NCBI RefSeq assembly: GCF_000374805.1
Contig: NZ_KB895336.1
Coordinates: 124,001 to 188,000, forward strand
Direction: 5' to 3'
Source: Chitiniphilus shinanonensis DSM 23277
GTDB taxonomy: Bacteria > Pseudomonadota > Gammaproteobacteria > Burkholderiales > Chitinibacteraceae
Length of the DNA stretch: 64,000 nt
Below, piece by piece: positions 16,538 to 23,193 of the stretch. Both the position numbers and the translations under genes were made by a program. Every line of letters begins with the position of its first letter. The first letter of the stretch is position 1. The notes under the pieces are model-generated. The model saw only the letters and a list, made by a program, of their open reading frames with translations. It did no database searches and had not been told where the DNA came from.

Positions 16538-18010
16538 TCAGAGCAGGTACTGCACCGCGGCGGCGAACACGCGGAACTGGTTGACCACGTCCGGCGGGAT
16601 CACCGCGTTGACGCGGTTGGGATCGCTGTTGCTGCGCACCACCAGCAGGTCGTTCTTGAATTGGTCGAAGTTCTCAACCAGGCCGGCGGCTTCCAGCTCG
16701 CGGAACAGGGTCAGCAGTTCGGCGCGCAGAATGCCCGGCGTGACGATGGCCTGGCCGGGCGCGTAGTTGCTGCCGTCGTTGGCCAGCTTGTGACGCGGGA
16801 AGCGCAGCGCGATGCGGGCGCGCACGGCGTAGCGGATGTAGTCCACCGTCCACTTGGTTTCCAGGTCGAGCAGGCTGATGTCGGCCACGCCGAACGGGTT
16901 CTTCTGGTAGGTGGTGATCACGCGTTCGATCAGCGCCGCGCCGTCGCTGCCATAGATCACGGTGCTGATGCCGGAGCGCAGCAGCAGGTCGCGTTCGGTA
17001 CGGGTGAAGCGGCTCTTCAGCGGCGGGGCCATCAGGCCGGGCACCGGCAGCGTCTGGAACGGGCGCGCCGGATCGATGGCGCCGTAGTACTCGCAGACAC
17101 CTGCCCACGACGCGGCGAATTCCCACGCCGGCGTTGGCGTGTCGTGGATGCCCAGCACCGAGACGTGCGGGCTGTTGCGCGCGGTGCCGAAGGTGGTCAG
17201 TGCGGCATGAGTGGCGACCATACCGGCGAACACGTGGCCGGTGCGTTGCTGCATCGGGCCCCACTTGGCGTCGAGCATGGATTCCAGCGCGCCCAGCGTG
17301 GCACTGTCGGTGTACGGCGCCACGATGCTGTAGTACTGATCGTCGCCGATGGCGGCCACGGCCGACGCGATGTCCGGATTGCCGGCGCCGCTGGCCATCG
17401 CGACGGTCGTCGCGGTGAGGCCGAGCGGCGTGGTGTCGTCGCTGTAGTAGTTCAGGCGCAGGTCGATACCGTTGCCGGTCAGGCCCTTGTGACGCGCGGT
17501 GAAGGTCACCACGCCGGCGGTGGCCGCGGCGGTCACCGGCAGATTGACGGCGGCGGTGACCGCGTTGACCACCTTGGTGGCGATGGCGGCGGCGGCATCG
17601 CCCTGGGCGACGCCCACCTGCACGCGCTGGCCGGCGACATACAGCGCCAGGATGCCGGCGGCGCTGGCCGAGCCGGTCAGGGTCAGCGTGCCGCTCGCCG
17701 CGACGCCCGCTTCCAGGTCATCGACGGCGATGGCCCACATGGCGGTGGTGCTGTTGGCGGCCTTGGCGGCCAGCACCATGCGGTGCAGCATCGAGCCGCG
17801 GCCGAAGTAGGCGGCGGCCTGGTCCGGGTTGTTGATCTGGGTGGGCACGCCGGCCGGCACGCTGCCGGTGGCCAGGCGCTGGCCCAGCAGCAGCAGGCGA
17901 CGATCCTGCGACGGCAGACCGCGCACCGCCTTGGTGTGGTCGATCTCGATGTACTGGCCGGGGGTGCGGATGTCCACCGGGATGGCGTTGAAACTGATGT
18001 TTTCGGGCAT
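16538..18010 (-). CDS. Contractile tail sheath protein (Mu gpL-like)
   Basis: 490 residues. PENISFNAIPVDIRTPGQYIEIDHTKAVRGLP at the N-terminus, GVCEYYGAIDPARPFQTLPVPGLMAPP and FTRTERDLLLRSGISTVIYGSDG in the C-terminal half are the conserved sheath signatures. The presence of a sheath makes this a contractile (myovirus/R-type) particle. The ATG at 18010 has AGGAG 8 nt upstream; the longer frame reads back through the hairpin at 18036-18056 and is not used. Confidence 0.95.
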   Translation of the reverse strand: MPENISFNAIPVDIRTPGQYIEIDHTKAVRGLPSQDRRLLLLGQRLATGSVPAGVPTQINNPDQAAAYFGRGSMLHRMVLAAKAANSTTAMWAIAVDDLEAGVAASGTLTLTGSASAAGILALYVAGQRVQVGVAQGDAAAAIATKVVNAVTAAVNLPVTAAATAGVVTFTARHKGLTGNGIDLRLNYYSDDTTPLGLTATTVAMASGAGNPDIASAVAAIGDDQYYSIVAPYTDSATLGALESMLDAKWGPMQQRTGHVFAGMVATHAALTTFGTARNSPHVSVLGIHDTPTPAWEFAASWAGVCEYYGAIDPARPFQTLPVPGLMAPPLKSRFTRTERDLLLRSGISTVIYGSDGAALIERVITTYQKNPFGVADISLLDLETKWTVDYIRYAVRARIALRFPRHKLANDGSNYAPGQAIVTPGILRAELLTLFRELEAAGLVENFDQFKNDLLVVRSNSDPNRVNAVIPPDVVNQFRVFAAAVQYLL

Positions 18011-18032
18011 TGAGCGACTCCTGGGAGAAAAA

Positions 18033-18230
18033 TTAAGCCCCGCGGCGGGCGGGGCTGGTCTTGGCATTGGCGCGCGGTTTGTTCACCACGGCGATCACAT
18101 CGCCGTCGGCGAGACGGCGGTGCCAATACGTGTCGAGATGGACGTCCAGTCCATCGGGCGGCAGCGCGCCGCTGCCGTCGGGAAGAAAGACGAGCAGCGC
18201 CGGCGACCGGGGCTTGATGCGGGTGGTCAT
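18033..18230 (-). CDS. DUF2635 small tail-module protein (Mu gp38-like)
   Basis: 65 residues. MTTRIKPRSPALLVFLPDGSGALPPDGLDVHLDTYWHRRL matches the short DUF2635 proteins found before the sheath in Mu-like tails; function unknown. The last codons (TSPARRGA) and the stop encode the hairpin at 18036-18056. It overlaps the gp37-like gene by 4 nt. Confidence 0.8.
   Translation of the reverse strand: MTTRIKPRSPALLVFLPDGSGALPPDGLDVHLDTYWHRRLADGDVIAVVNKPRANAKTSPARRGA
18036..18056 (-). terminator. Terminator-like hairpin at end of DUF2635 gene, before sheath
   Basis: Stem AGCCCCGC/GCGGGGCT, 5-nt loop, then TAATTTTTCTCC on the minus strand, where TAA is also the stop codon of the DUF2635 gene. The sheath ribosome site follows at once. 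Confidence 0.75.
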
Positions 18231-18817
18231 GGGGTAGGTCCTGGTGGATGGAAATCGATCTGCGCGTCCGGCCGTTCGCCGCTGTAGTCGCCGTTCAACC
18301 AGCGGGCATGTTCGGCGGCGCTGGCGAACGGCGGGGCATCCAGATCGGCGTGCAGATGGGTGAAGTCGGCGAAGCGCGGGGCGGTGTGCGGCTCGGTGAC
18401 CTCCAGCTCGGCAAACGGCTCTTCGTGCCAGATGGCGCGGTAGCCTTGCAGGTAGCGCAGGCGGTTGCCCTCGACCACCACTTGCAGCCGCGTGGTGCGC
18501 AGCGGGTGTGCCAGCAGGCCGTCGAGCGTGGGACTACGGGTCAGCAGGCGTTCCACCTCGTCCAGCAGGGATTCGGCCTGATCGTCGGCCGTATCGCCGG
18601 CCGCCACCTGGACAACCACGACGAAGTCGCCGCGCTGCACGTAGTCGGGCACGTCCGCGCGCATCCGGGTCTTGCGTCCGGTGAGCAGCACTTGCAACGC
18701 CGGCAGTTCGGCGTCGCCGATGCTGCGCGTCTGGCTGCCCCAGACCCGGCTGCCGGCGGCGGTATGCCCGCTCAGCAACGTGACCAGCGCCTGGCGGATG
18801 GCGGTCAGCGTATGCAT
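18227..18817 (-). CDS. Tail terminator-like protein (Mu gp37 family)
   Basis: 196 residues. MHTLTAIRQALVTLLSGHTAAGSRVW and LPALQVLLTGRK fit the gp37/DUF1834-type proteins encoded at the start of Mu-like tail modules, thought to cap the tail tube or sheath. It is the first large gene of the tail operon here. The start at 18817 overlaps the end of the 36-residue ORF upstream. Confidence 0.7.
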   Translation of the reverse strand: MHTLTAIRQALVTLLSGHTAAGSRVWGSQTRSIGDAELPALQVLLTGRKTRMRADVPDYVQRGDFVVVVQVAAGDTADDQAESLLDEVERLLTRSPTLDGLLAHPLRTTRLQVVVEGNRLRYLQGYRAIWHEEPFAELEVTEPHTAPRFADFTHLHADLDAPPFASAAEHARWLNGDYSGERPDAQIDFHPPGPTP

Positions 18818-18915
18818 GATCGGTCACCAAACGGGTCGAATCGGGCGGGGAAACGCGCGGCGCCGCTGCGGCACGGCAGGGAGGCGTACGGCGGCGAAGC
18901 ATTGCGGGCAGGCAT
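18805..18915 (-). CDS. 36-residue leader-like ORF at head of tail operon
   Basis: Starts MPARNASPPYASLPCRSG and ends overlapping the first 13 nt of the gp37-like gene. It has the strongest ribosome site in the locus (CAGGAGG, 5 nt before ATG at 18915) and sits right after a terminator-like hairpin. No family recognised; Arg/Pro-rich. It may be a leader peptide coupling translation to the gp37-like gene. Confidence 0.5.
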   Translation of the reverse strand: MPARNASPPYASLPCRSGAARFPARFDPFGDRSCIR

Positions 18916-18936
18916 GGGACCTCCTGAAAAGACAAA

Positions 18937-18955
18937 GCCCCGCGCAAGGCGGGGC
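18937..18955 (-). terminator. Terminator-like hairpin before first tail ORF
   Basis: Stem GCCCCGC/GCGGGGC, 5-nt loop, then TTTGTCTTTTC on the minus strand, followed by the CAGGAGG ribosome site of the 36-residue ORF. Confidence 0.7.
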
Positions 18956-19022
18956 CGGTGGGAATGCAAAAACGTGAATGGCGGTCGATGAATCCGGATT
19001 GAGCGAATAGGGTGGTGGCTAC

Positions 19023-19044
19023 TGAATTGCTTCATCGCAATTCA
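19023..19044. promoter_or_regulatory. Perfect dyad TGAATTGC-N6-GCAATTCA, candidate operator
   Basis: An 8-bp perfect inverted repeat with 6-nt spacer between the late terminator (19061-19088) and the first tail ORF. The same core TGAATTG recurs at 19128-19134 (minus orientation, beside the -10 box) and at 19633-19639 (plus orientation, in the leader of the Q-like gene). Confidence 0.4.
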
Positions 19045-19060
19045 ATCATCCTGAAAAGCA

Positions 19061-19088
19061 AAAACCCCCGAGGAATCTCAGGGGTTTT
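19061..19088. terminator. Strong terminator just downstream of the tail-operon promoter
   Basis: AAAACCCC and GGGGTTTT pair, with an inner GAG/CTC, loop of 4 nt; on the minus strand the stem is followed by TTTTTGCTTTT. It begins about 25-30 nt past the expected start site of the promoter at 19121-19150, so it would stop nearly all unmodified transcripts before the tail genes. Confidence 0.85.
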
Positions 19089-19120
19089 GTCCGAAACGCA
19101 ACTTTGTTCACGATAGCTGA

Positions 19121-19150
19121 ACTATAACAATTCACTGCCAAAGGCGTCAA
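19121..19150 (-). promoter_or_regulatory. Sigma70-type promoter for tail operon (pR'-like)
   Basis: On the minus strand -35 TTGACG (19145-19150), 18-nt spacer and -10 TATAGT (19121-19126). Both boxes match the consensus at 5 of 6 positions. It lies directly after the stop codon of the Q-like gene and reads into the terminator at 19061-19088 and the tail operon. Confidence 0.7.
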
Positions 19151-19158
19151 TATCGAAA

Positions 19159-19617
19159 TCAGGAATAAACCGCCTTTTGGGTGCAGTACTGAATTCCCTC
19201 ATTGGAATTGACGTATTGAATGGGGGCCGATGAAACATCGAGCAAAGCGGCCAATTCCTGCTGGGCGCGCTCCAGCCGGCGAAAGGCCGTGCGTTCCGAG
19301 CAGCCCATCAGCGCCGCCCGTTGCCTGGCCGTGCCGCGGCCCAGGTACCAGGCCTTGAACGCCTGCCGCGCCGAGAGCGAAAGCCGCCCGTGGATCTGCG
19401 CATCGACGGTGCGGATTTCCTCGTAATCCACCACATGGTCGCGGCCGTCGCTGTCGCCGACCACGATCACGCCATCGGCGTCCCCCGGGGCAAAGCCGCG
19501 GCAACCACCGCCGGTGCGTTCGCGATAACCGAATTGCGCATAGCCGCTGCCGCCATCTTCGCGAATCGACGACCAGATGGCCCAGGCGCGCAATTTGATA
19601 TCCATCGCTTTGATCAT
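19159..19617 (-). CDS. Phage Q-type antiterminator-like regulator
   Basis: 152 residues. MDIKLRAWAIWSSI at the N-terminus and a C-terminal helix-turn-helix-like region (IHGRLSLSARQAFKAWYLGRGTARQRAALMGCSERTAFRRLERAQQEL) resemble phage antitermination Q proteins. Q proteins bind near a late promoter and let RNA polymerase pass terminators. The placement, immediately upstream of a promoter-terminator pair that precedes the tail genes, is just what Q would need. The start at 19617 has AGGGGA about 5 nt upstream. A sigma-like HTH activator is an alternative. Confidence 0.6.
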   Translation of the reverse strand: MIKAMDIKLRAWAIWSSIREDGGSGYAQFGYRERTGGGCRGFAPGDADGVIVVGDSDGRDHVVDYEEIRTVDAQIHGRLSLSARQAFKAWYLGRGTARQRAALMGCSERTAFRRLERAQQELAALLDVSSAPIQYVNSNEGIQYCTQKAVYS

Positions 19618-19643
19618 GGTTTCCCCTTTGGATGAATTGACGG

Positions 19644-19668
19644 ATCGGCCCGCAATGGGCGGGCCGAT
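19644..19668 (-). other. Hairpin in leader of Q-like gene
   Basis: ATCGGCCCGC pairs with GCGGGCCGAT (10 bp, 5-nt loop), without a T run, about 26 nt upstream of the start codon of the Q-like gene. May affect its translation or mRNA stability. Confidence 0.45.
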
Positions 19669-19775
19669 GATGCAGTCATGATCGATCAACAGGGGTAGGC
19701 CAATTGTGTGGAAGGAATTCAGTGGGAAATGAAATGCAATGAGGCGAAGGCGAGAGGTTTCGGCGAATTCCGGGA

Positions 19776-20114
19776 TTATTCGGGCAATTGCTCGGCACGC
19801 TGCTGCAATTGAGTCACGCTGGTGCCCCATTGCCGGGCCAGCGCGTGGCGCACCGCTTCCAATTGCAGGTCGAGCACATCGCACAGGCCCGCCAACTGTG
19901 CCTGGCGCCGACGACTGAACAGCAACGCCAGGGCGTCGCGTCCCGCGCGTTGTTCGCGCGGTGGCACGGCGTGATCGTTGGATAGGTGGAGCGCCAGGTC
20001 GTCGATCGCCTGGGCCAGCACGGCGGCCCACAGTTGGATGGCGGGTGGGGCATTGGGCGTGACGTCGCCAGCCCGATCCAGGCGGAGCGGGTCGGAAGAT
20101 GGTGGATTCATCAT
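19776..20114 (-). CDS. Unknown protein upstream of the Q-like gene
   Basis: 112 residues. Not recognised. Mostly helical: IQLWAAVLAQAIDDLALHL, REQRAGRDALALLFSRRRQAQLAGLCDVLDLQLEAVRHALARQWG. The tandem helices with Arg/Gln-rich faces could bind DNA, but there is no clear motif. ATG codons at 20114 and 20111 are both possible and the ribosome site is weak. Its position ahead of the Q-like gene suggests a regulator of the tailocin locus. Confidence 0.5.
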   Translation of the reverse strand: MMNPPSSDPLRLDRAGDVTPNAPPAIQLWAAVLAQAIDDLALHLSNDHAVPPREQRAGRDALALLFSRRRQAQLAGLCDVLDLQLEAVRHALARQWGTSVTQLQQRAEQLPE

Positions 20115-20435
20115 CGGTGATATGGGCTGATGGCAGTTGCCGCAAGGGGCGGGGAGGGCACGAAGCGGTGCCGCGGGCGTCGGCCGTCGGGGGCGACCCG
20201 CCGTGTCGCGATCAGGGCATGGCCGTTTGCCGTCTGGCGCCGCTTCGTGTGGAGGCAAGATACCCAGCGGCACGTTGGCGGAGGTGGGGGAAGGCGTTCA
20301 CTGCCGGTGGCAGGCGGCAGTCATGGGCAAGGAGGGATGCTGCGGTGCCGGGCTGCGGGCACGCGCGGATGGAAGGGGATGAGCGAAACGAGGCGCAGAA
20401 AAGCAAAAAGCCCTGAAGGATCAGGGCTTTTCATC
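20115..20435. other. Gap at right edge of tailocin locus
   Basis: 321 nt. Holds the terminator of the tRNA operon at 20409-20431. Otherwise no convincing gene; overlapping frames on the plus strand are Arg/Gly-rich and lack ribosome sites. Confidence 0.5.
20409..20431. terminator. Terminator of the tRNA operon
   Basis: Stem AGCCCTGA/TCAGGGCT, loop AGGA, flanked by A-rich and T-rich runs; on the minus strand TTTTTGCTTTT follows. It ends the tRNA-Gly-Gly-Cys transcript. Confidence 0.85.
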
Positions 20436-20509
20436 TGGAGGCGGGGGTCGGAATCGAACCGGCGTAGACGGATTTGCAATCCGCTGCATAACCACTTTGC
20501 TACCCCGCC
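20436..20509 (-). tRNA. tRNA-Cys (GCA anticodon)
   Basis: 74 nt with encoded CCA. Acceptor stem GGCGGGG/CCCCGCC, anticodon loop ATTGCAAAT with GCA, T-arm GGTTCGATTCC. Follows two tRNA-Gly genes on the same strand, separated from them by a terminator-like hairpin. Confidence 0.97.
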
Positions 20510-20519
20510 GAAGCTGGAA

Positions 20520-20549
20520 AAAAGGGAAAGTGAATCACTTTCCCTTTTT
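20520..20549 (-). terminator. Terminator-like hairpin between tRNA-Gly and tRNA-Cys
   Basis: AAAAGGGAAAGTGA pairs perfectly with TCACTTTCCCTTTT, with almost no loop, and a T run follows on the minus strand. It could partly terminate transcription before tRNA-Cys or mark a processing site. Confidence 0.55.
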
Positions 20550-20555
20550 GGAAAC

Positions 20556-20631
20556 TGGAGCGGGAAACGAGGCTCGAACTCGCGACCTCAACCTTGGCAA
20601 GGTTGCGCTCTACCAACTGAGCTATTCCCGC
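20556..20631 (-). tRNA. tRNA-Gly (GCC anticodon), copy 2
   Basis: 76 nt with encoded CCA. Acceptor stem GCGGGAA/TTCCCGC, anticodon loop CTTGCCAAG with GCC. Sequence identical to the copy at 20658-20733. Confidence 0.97.
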
Positions 20632-20657
20632 GTATCTGTGGCATGGGCAATGAAGCA

Positions 20658-20733
20658 TGGAGCGGGAAACGAGGCTCGAACTCGCGACCTCAACCTTGGC
20701 AAGGTTGCGCTCTACCAACTGAGCTATTCCCGC
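20658..20733 (-). tRNA. tRNA-Gly (GCC anticodon), copy 1
   Basis: 76 nt with encoded CCA, identical to the downstream copy 26 nt away. First gene of the tRNA operon, 29 nt from the -10 box of the promoter at 20762-20790. Confidence 0.97.
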
Positions 20734-21064
20734 GCTGCCGTGTACTGCAACAGAGAGGCGCATTATGGTGAGCCGCCCATCCCTTGTCAACACCCGAAGC
20801 GCAGGAAAATCGCGGCCAAGCGGCGTATGATGTTGCCCACCGGCGGGCGGTCGCGGGAAGCGCGATCGGGAAATCCTGTCCGGACAAACACTTAGGGCCG
20901 CAGACCAAAATCTGCGCCGCGATCCTGGCAGACAGTGCGAAGCGCCACCGGTAGACGGTGGCTTGCGCAGTGCGCGCGACGTTGTCGGGATCTATCGGTC
21001 GCCCTCAGCCGTTCCGACCCGACCCTCACGGGGTGAGCCCGTGAGCACCGCATGGAGGATTGCC
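20734..21064. other. Divergent intergenic region, tRNA promoter and nadA leader
   Basis: 331 nt. Holds the tRNA promoter on the minus strand. Towards nadA it contains two short hairpins, GCCACCG/CGGTGGC at 20943-20961 and TCACGGG/CCCGTGA around 21026-21046, the latter just before the nadA ribosome site. Role unknown. Confidence 0.5.
20762..20790 (-). promoter_or_regulatory. Sigma70 promoter of the tRNA-Gly-Gly-Cys operon
   Basis: On the minus strand -35 TTGACA (20785-20790, perfect), 17-nt spacer, -10 CATAAT (20762-20767). A GC-rich stretch follows the -10 box, as in stringently controlled stable RNA promoters. Confidence 0.85.
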
Positions 21065-21979
21065 ATGTCTCGCGTTGTCACGCTCGCGCATTACTATACC
21101 CAGCCCGAAATCCAGCAGATGGCCGACAAGGTGGGGGACAGCCTGGAGCTTTCCCTGTTCGCCCGCGACGCCGAGGCCGACATCATCGTGTTCGCCGGCG
21201 TGCGCTTCATGGCCGAGACCGCCAAGATCCTCAACCCCAATGCGACAGTGATCCTGCCCGATGCCGGCTCGACCTGTTCGCTGGTGACGCAGACCGACGT
21301 CGGCGCCCTGCAACGCTGGCGCGAGTCGTACCCCGATCACGTGCATGTCAGCTACATCAACAGCTCGGCCGAGCACAAGGCGCTGTCGGACTGGATCGTC
21401 ACCAGCCGCAACGTGGACGACATCATCGCCCAGCTCTACGCCGACGGTAAGCAGGTGATCTTCTCGCCCGACCGCAACATGGGCGCCTACCTCAACTTCC
21501 AGTACGGCTACGACATGCCGCTGTGGTCGGCGGTTTGCGAGGTGCACGACAAGTTCAACCAGGCGGCGCTGGACGAGGCGTTCGCCGCGGTGCCCGGCGC
21601 ACGTTACCTGATCGCCCACCCGGAGAGCCCGTTACCGGTGTTGCAACTGGCGGATTACGTCGGCTCGACCTCGGGCATGCTCAAGTGGGTGAAGGAGTTC
21701 GACCGCGAGCCGGATGTCGTCATCTTCGTCGCCACCGAGGATGGCATCCTCTACAACATGCGCAAGGCGCGTCCCGACCTGAACATCGAGCAGGCGCCGA
21801 TCTACGCCGGTTGCCAGTGCAATCAGTGCCCGTACATGAAGATGAACACCATCGAGGCGGTGAAGCGGGCGCAGGCGGGGCAGGGCACGGTGATCGACTA
21901 CCTCAGTCCGGCGCAGATGGACGCTGCCCGTGCGCCGATCGAACGCATGCTCGAATTCTCGCAGCGCTACTACCAGTAA
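21065..21979 (+). CDS. nadA: Quinolinate synthase A
   Basis: 304 residues. Condenses iminoaspartate with dihydroxyacetone phosphate to quinolinate for NAD synthesis, using a 4Fe-4S cluster. Visible signatures: LAHYYTQPEIQQMADKVGDS, VIFAGVRFMAETAKIL-like strand, Cys in GSTCSLV and in WSAVCEVHDKF, and GCQCNQCPYMKMNT with the last cluster cysteine. The ATG at 21065 has GGAGG 6-7 nt upstream; the open frame further upstream is not conserved. It is the first gene of a pair with the NMN adenylyltransferase gene. Confidence 0.96.
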   Translation: MSRVVTLAHYYTQPEIQQMADKVGDSLELSLFARDAEADIIVFAGVRFMAETAKILNPNATVILPDAGSTCSLVTQTDVGALQRWRESYPDHVHVSYINSSAEHKALSDWIVTSRNVDDIIAQLYADGKQVIFSPDRNMGAYLNFQYGYDMPLWSAVCEVHDKFNQAALDEAFAAVPGARYLIAHPESPLPVLQLADYVGSTSGMLKWVKEFDREPDVVIFVATEDGILYNMRKARPDLNIEQAPIYAGCQCNQCPYMKMNTIEAVKRAQAGQGTVIDYLSPAQMDAARAPIERMLEFSQRYYQ

Positions 21980-22050
21980 GCGCTCGCCCGATCACGGCGG
22001 CGATGTCGCCGCCGTGTCGCACCGTGGGACGACTTGGAGCAGTTTGCGAC

Positions 22051-23121
22051 GTGAAATACGACTATCTCGTGTTCATCGGACGCTTCCAGCCGGTACATCT
22101 GGGGCATCTCAAGGTCATCGAGGAGGCGCTGGCGCTGGCCGGCCGGGTGATCGTGGTCTGCGGTTCGGCGCGACAGGCGGTCAGCCCGCGCAACCCGTTC
22201 ACGCTGCCCGAGCGCGAGGCGATGCTGCGCGCCGCGTTGCCGGCCGAGTGGCAGAGCCGCGTGTTCGTGGTCGGCTGTTCCGACCGCATGTACAACGACC
22301 AGCAATGGGTCACCGAGGTGCAGAACCTGGTGGACAAGGTGATCGCGGTCGATACCGCCAGCCTGGGGCACCGGGCGGCGGAATTCCGCGTCGGGGTGGT
22401 CGGCTCGCCGCCGGGCAATGGGCGCAGTCGCGCCGGCCACTATCTCGACCTGTTTCCCCAATGGCAAAGGGAACAGGTGGAGGAACTGAGCGCCATCGAC
22501 GCCGGGCGCATCCGCGACGCGCTGTTCGACGAGGATGCCTCGCGCCTGACGGCCTGCCGTGGCGACCTGCCGGCGGCGGTCTACGACTGGTTGCTGCACT
22601 TCCGCGAGCGCGAGGTGTTCGGACAATTGCTGGCGGAACAACGCTTCCTGCGGGCATTCCGCTTGTCCTGGGCGGGGGCGCCCTATCCGCCGACCTTCGT
22701 CACGGTCGACGCCGTGGTGATCCACTCCGGTCACATCCTGCTGGTGCGGCGGCGCGGCATGCCGGGCAAGGGGCTGTGGGCGTTGCCGGGCGGTTTCGTT
22801 GGGCAGGACGAGCCGATCCGCGATGCGGTCATCCGCGAGTTGAAGGAGGAAACCCGGTTGAAGGTGCCGGCGCCGGTGCTGGCGGGGTCGATCCGCGCCA
22901 GCCGGGTGTTCGATCACCCGCAGCGCTCGCTGCGCGGCCGCACCATCACCCATGCGTTCCTGATCGAACTGGCGCCCACCGGCGAAGGACTGCCCAAGGT
23001 GCGCGGCAGCGATGATGCCGATCGGGCGCAGTGGGTGCCGTTGTTCGAGTTCAATCGCATGGAAGCCAGCCTGTTCGAGGACCACTTCTATATCGTCAGC
23101 TGGTTTCTGGGGCAGATCTAG
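22051..23121 (+). CDS. Bifunctional NMN adenylyltransferase (NadM-type)/Nudix hydrolase
   Basis: 356 residues. The N-terminal nucleotidyltransferase domain (about 1-175) has FIGRFQPVHLGH, with the HxGH motif, and SPPGNGRSRAGHYLDLFP. The C-terminal Nudix domain (about 215-356) has GGFVGQDEPIRDAVIREL followed by KEETRL, fitting GX5EX7REUXEEXGU. The first domain makes NAD from NMN and ATP; the second may hydrolyse ADP-ribose. The GTG start has TTGGAG about 12 nt upstream. It lies 71 nt after nadA, so both ends of NAD synthesis are made together. Confidence 0.92.
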   Translation: MKYDYLVFIGRFQPVHLGHLKVIEEALALAGRVIVVCGSARQAVSPRNPFTLPEREAMLRAALPAEWQSRVFVVGCSDRMYNDQQWVTEVQNLVDKVIAVDTASLGHRAAEFRVGVVGSPPGNGRSRAGHYLDLFPQWQREQVEELSAIDAGRIRDALFDEDASRLTACRGDLPAAVYDWLLHFREREVFGQLLAEQRFLRAFRLSWAGAPYPPTFVTVDAVVIHSGHILLVRRRGMPGKGLWALPGGFVGQDEPIRDAVIRELKEETRLKVPAPVLAGSIRASRVFDHPQRSLRGRTITHAFLIELAPTGEGLPKVRGSDDADRAQWVPLFEFNRMEASLFEDHFYIVSWFLGQI

Positions 23122-23150
23122 CGCTGATCTCGGCGGAGCTCCCATAAAAA

Positions 23151-23175
23151 AAACGGCCCGTTTGGGCCGTTTTTT
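23151..23175. terminator. Bidirectional terminator between nadM-nudix and the PEP-CTERM gene
   Basis: Stem AAACGGCCC/GGGCCGTTT, loop GTTT, with A-run left and T-run right, between convergent genes. Confidence 0.85.
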
Positions 23176-23193
23176 ATTGCCTGCGGGCGAGGA

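Larger units (their letters stand above)
6542..20114 (-). mobile_element. Contractile phage-tail (R-type tailocin-like) locus, Mu family
   Basis: All genes are on the minus strand, in the order (right to left) small regulator-like gene, Q-like antiterminator, short ORF, gp37-like, DUF2635, sheath, tube, frameshifted chaperone, tape measure, gp43, gp44, gp45, gp46, gp47, gp48, fibre, fibre chaperone, second fibre. This is the Mu tail module in Mu order. No capsid, portal, terminase, protease, integrase or transposase is present, nor any recognisable holin or endolysin. A tail module maintained intact without a head is the signature of a tailocin, though a remnant prophage is possible. Every tail frame appears intact. 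Confidence 0.75.

Noticed and set aside
18805-19035. Longer form of the 36-residue ORF starting at 19035
   Set aside because: It would run through the hairpin at 18937-18955 and lacks a good ribosome site; the start at 18915 has a near-perfect one.
20436-20733. tRNA-Cys/Gly cluster as attachment site
   Set aside because: No direct repeat of these tRNA ends was found near 6119-6541.
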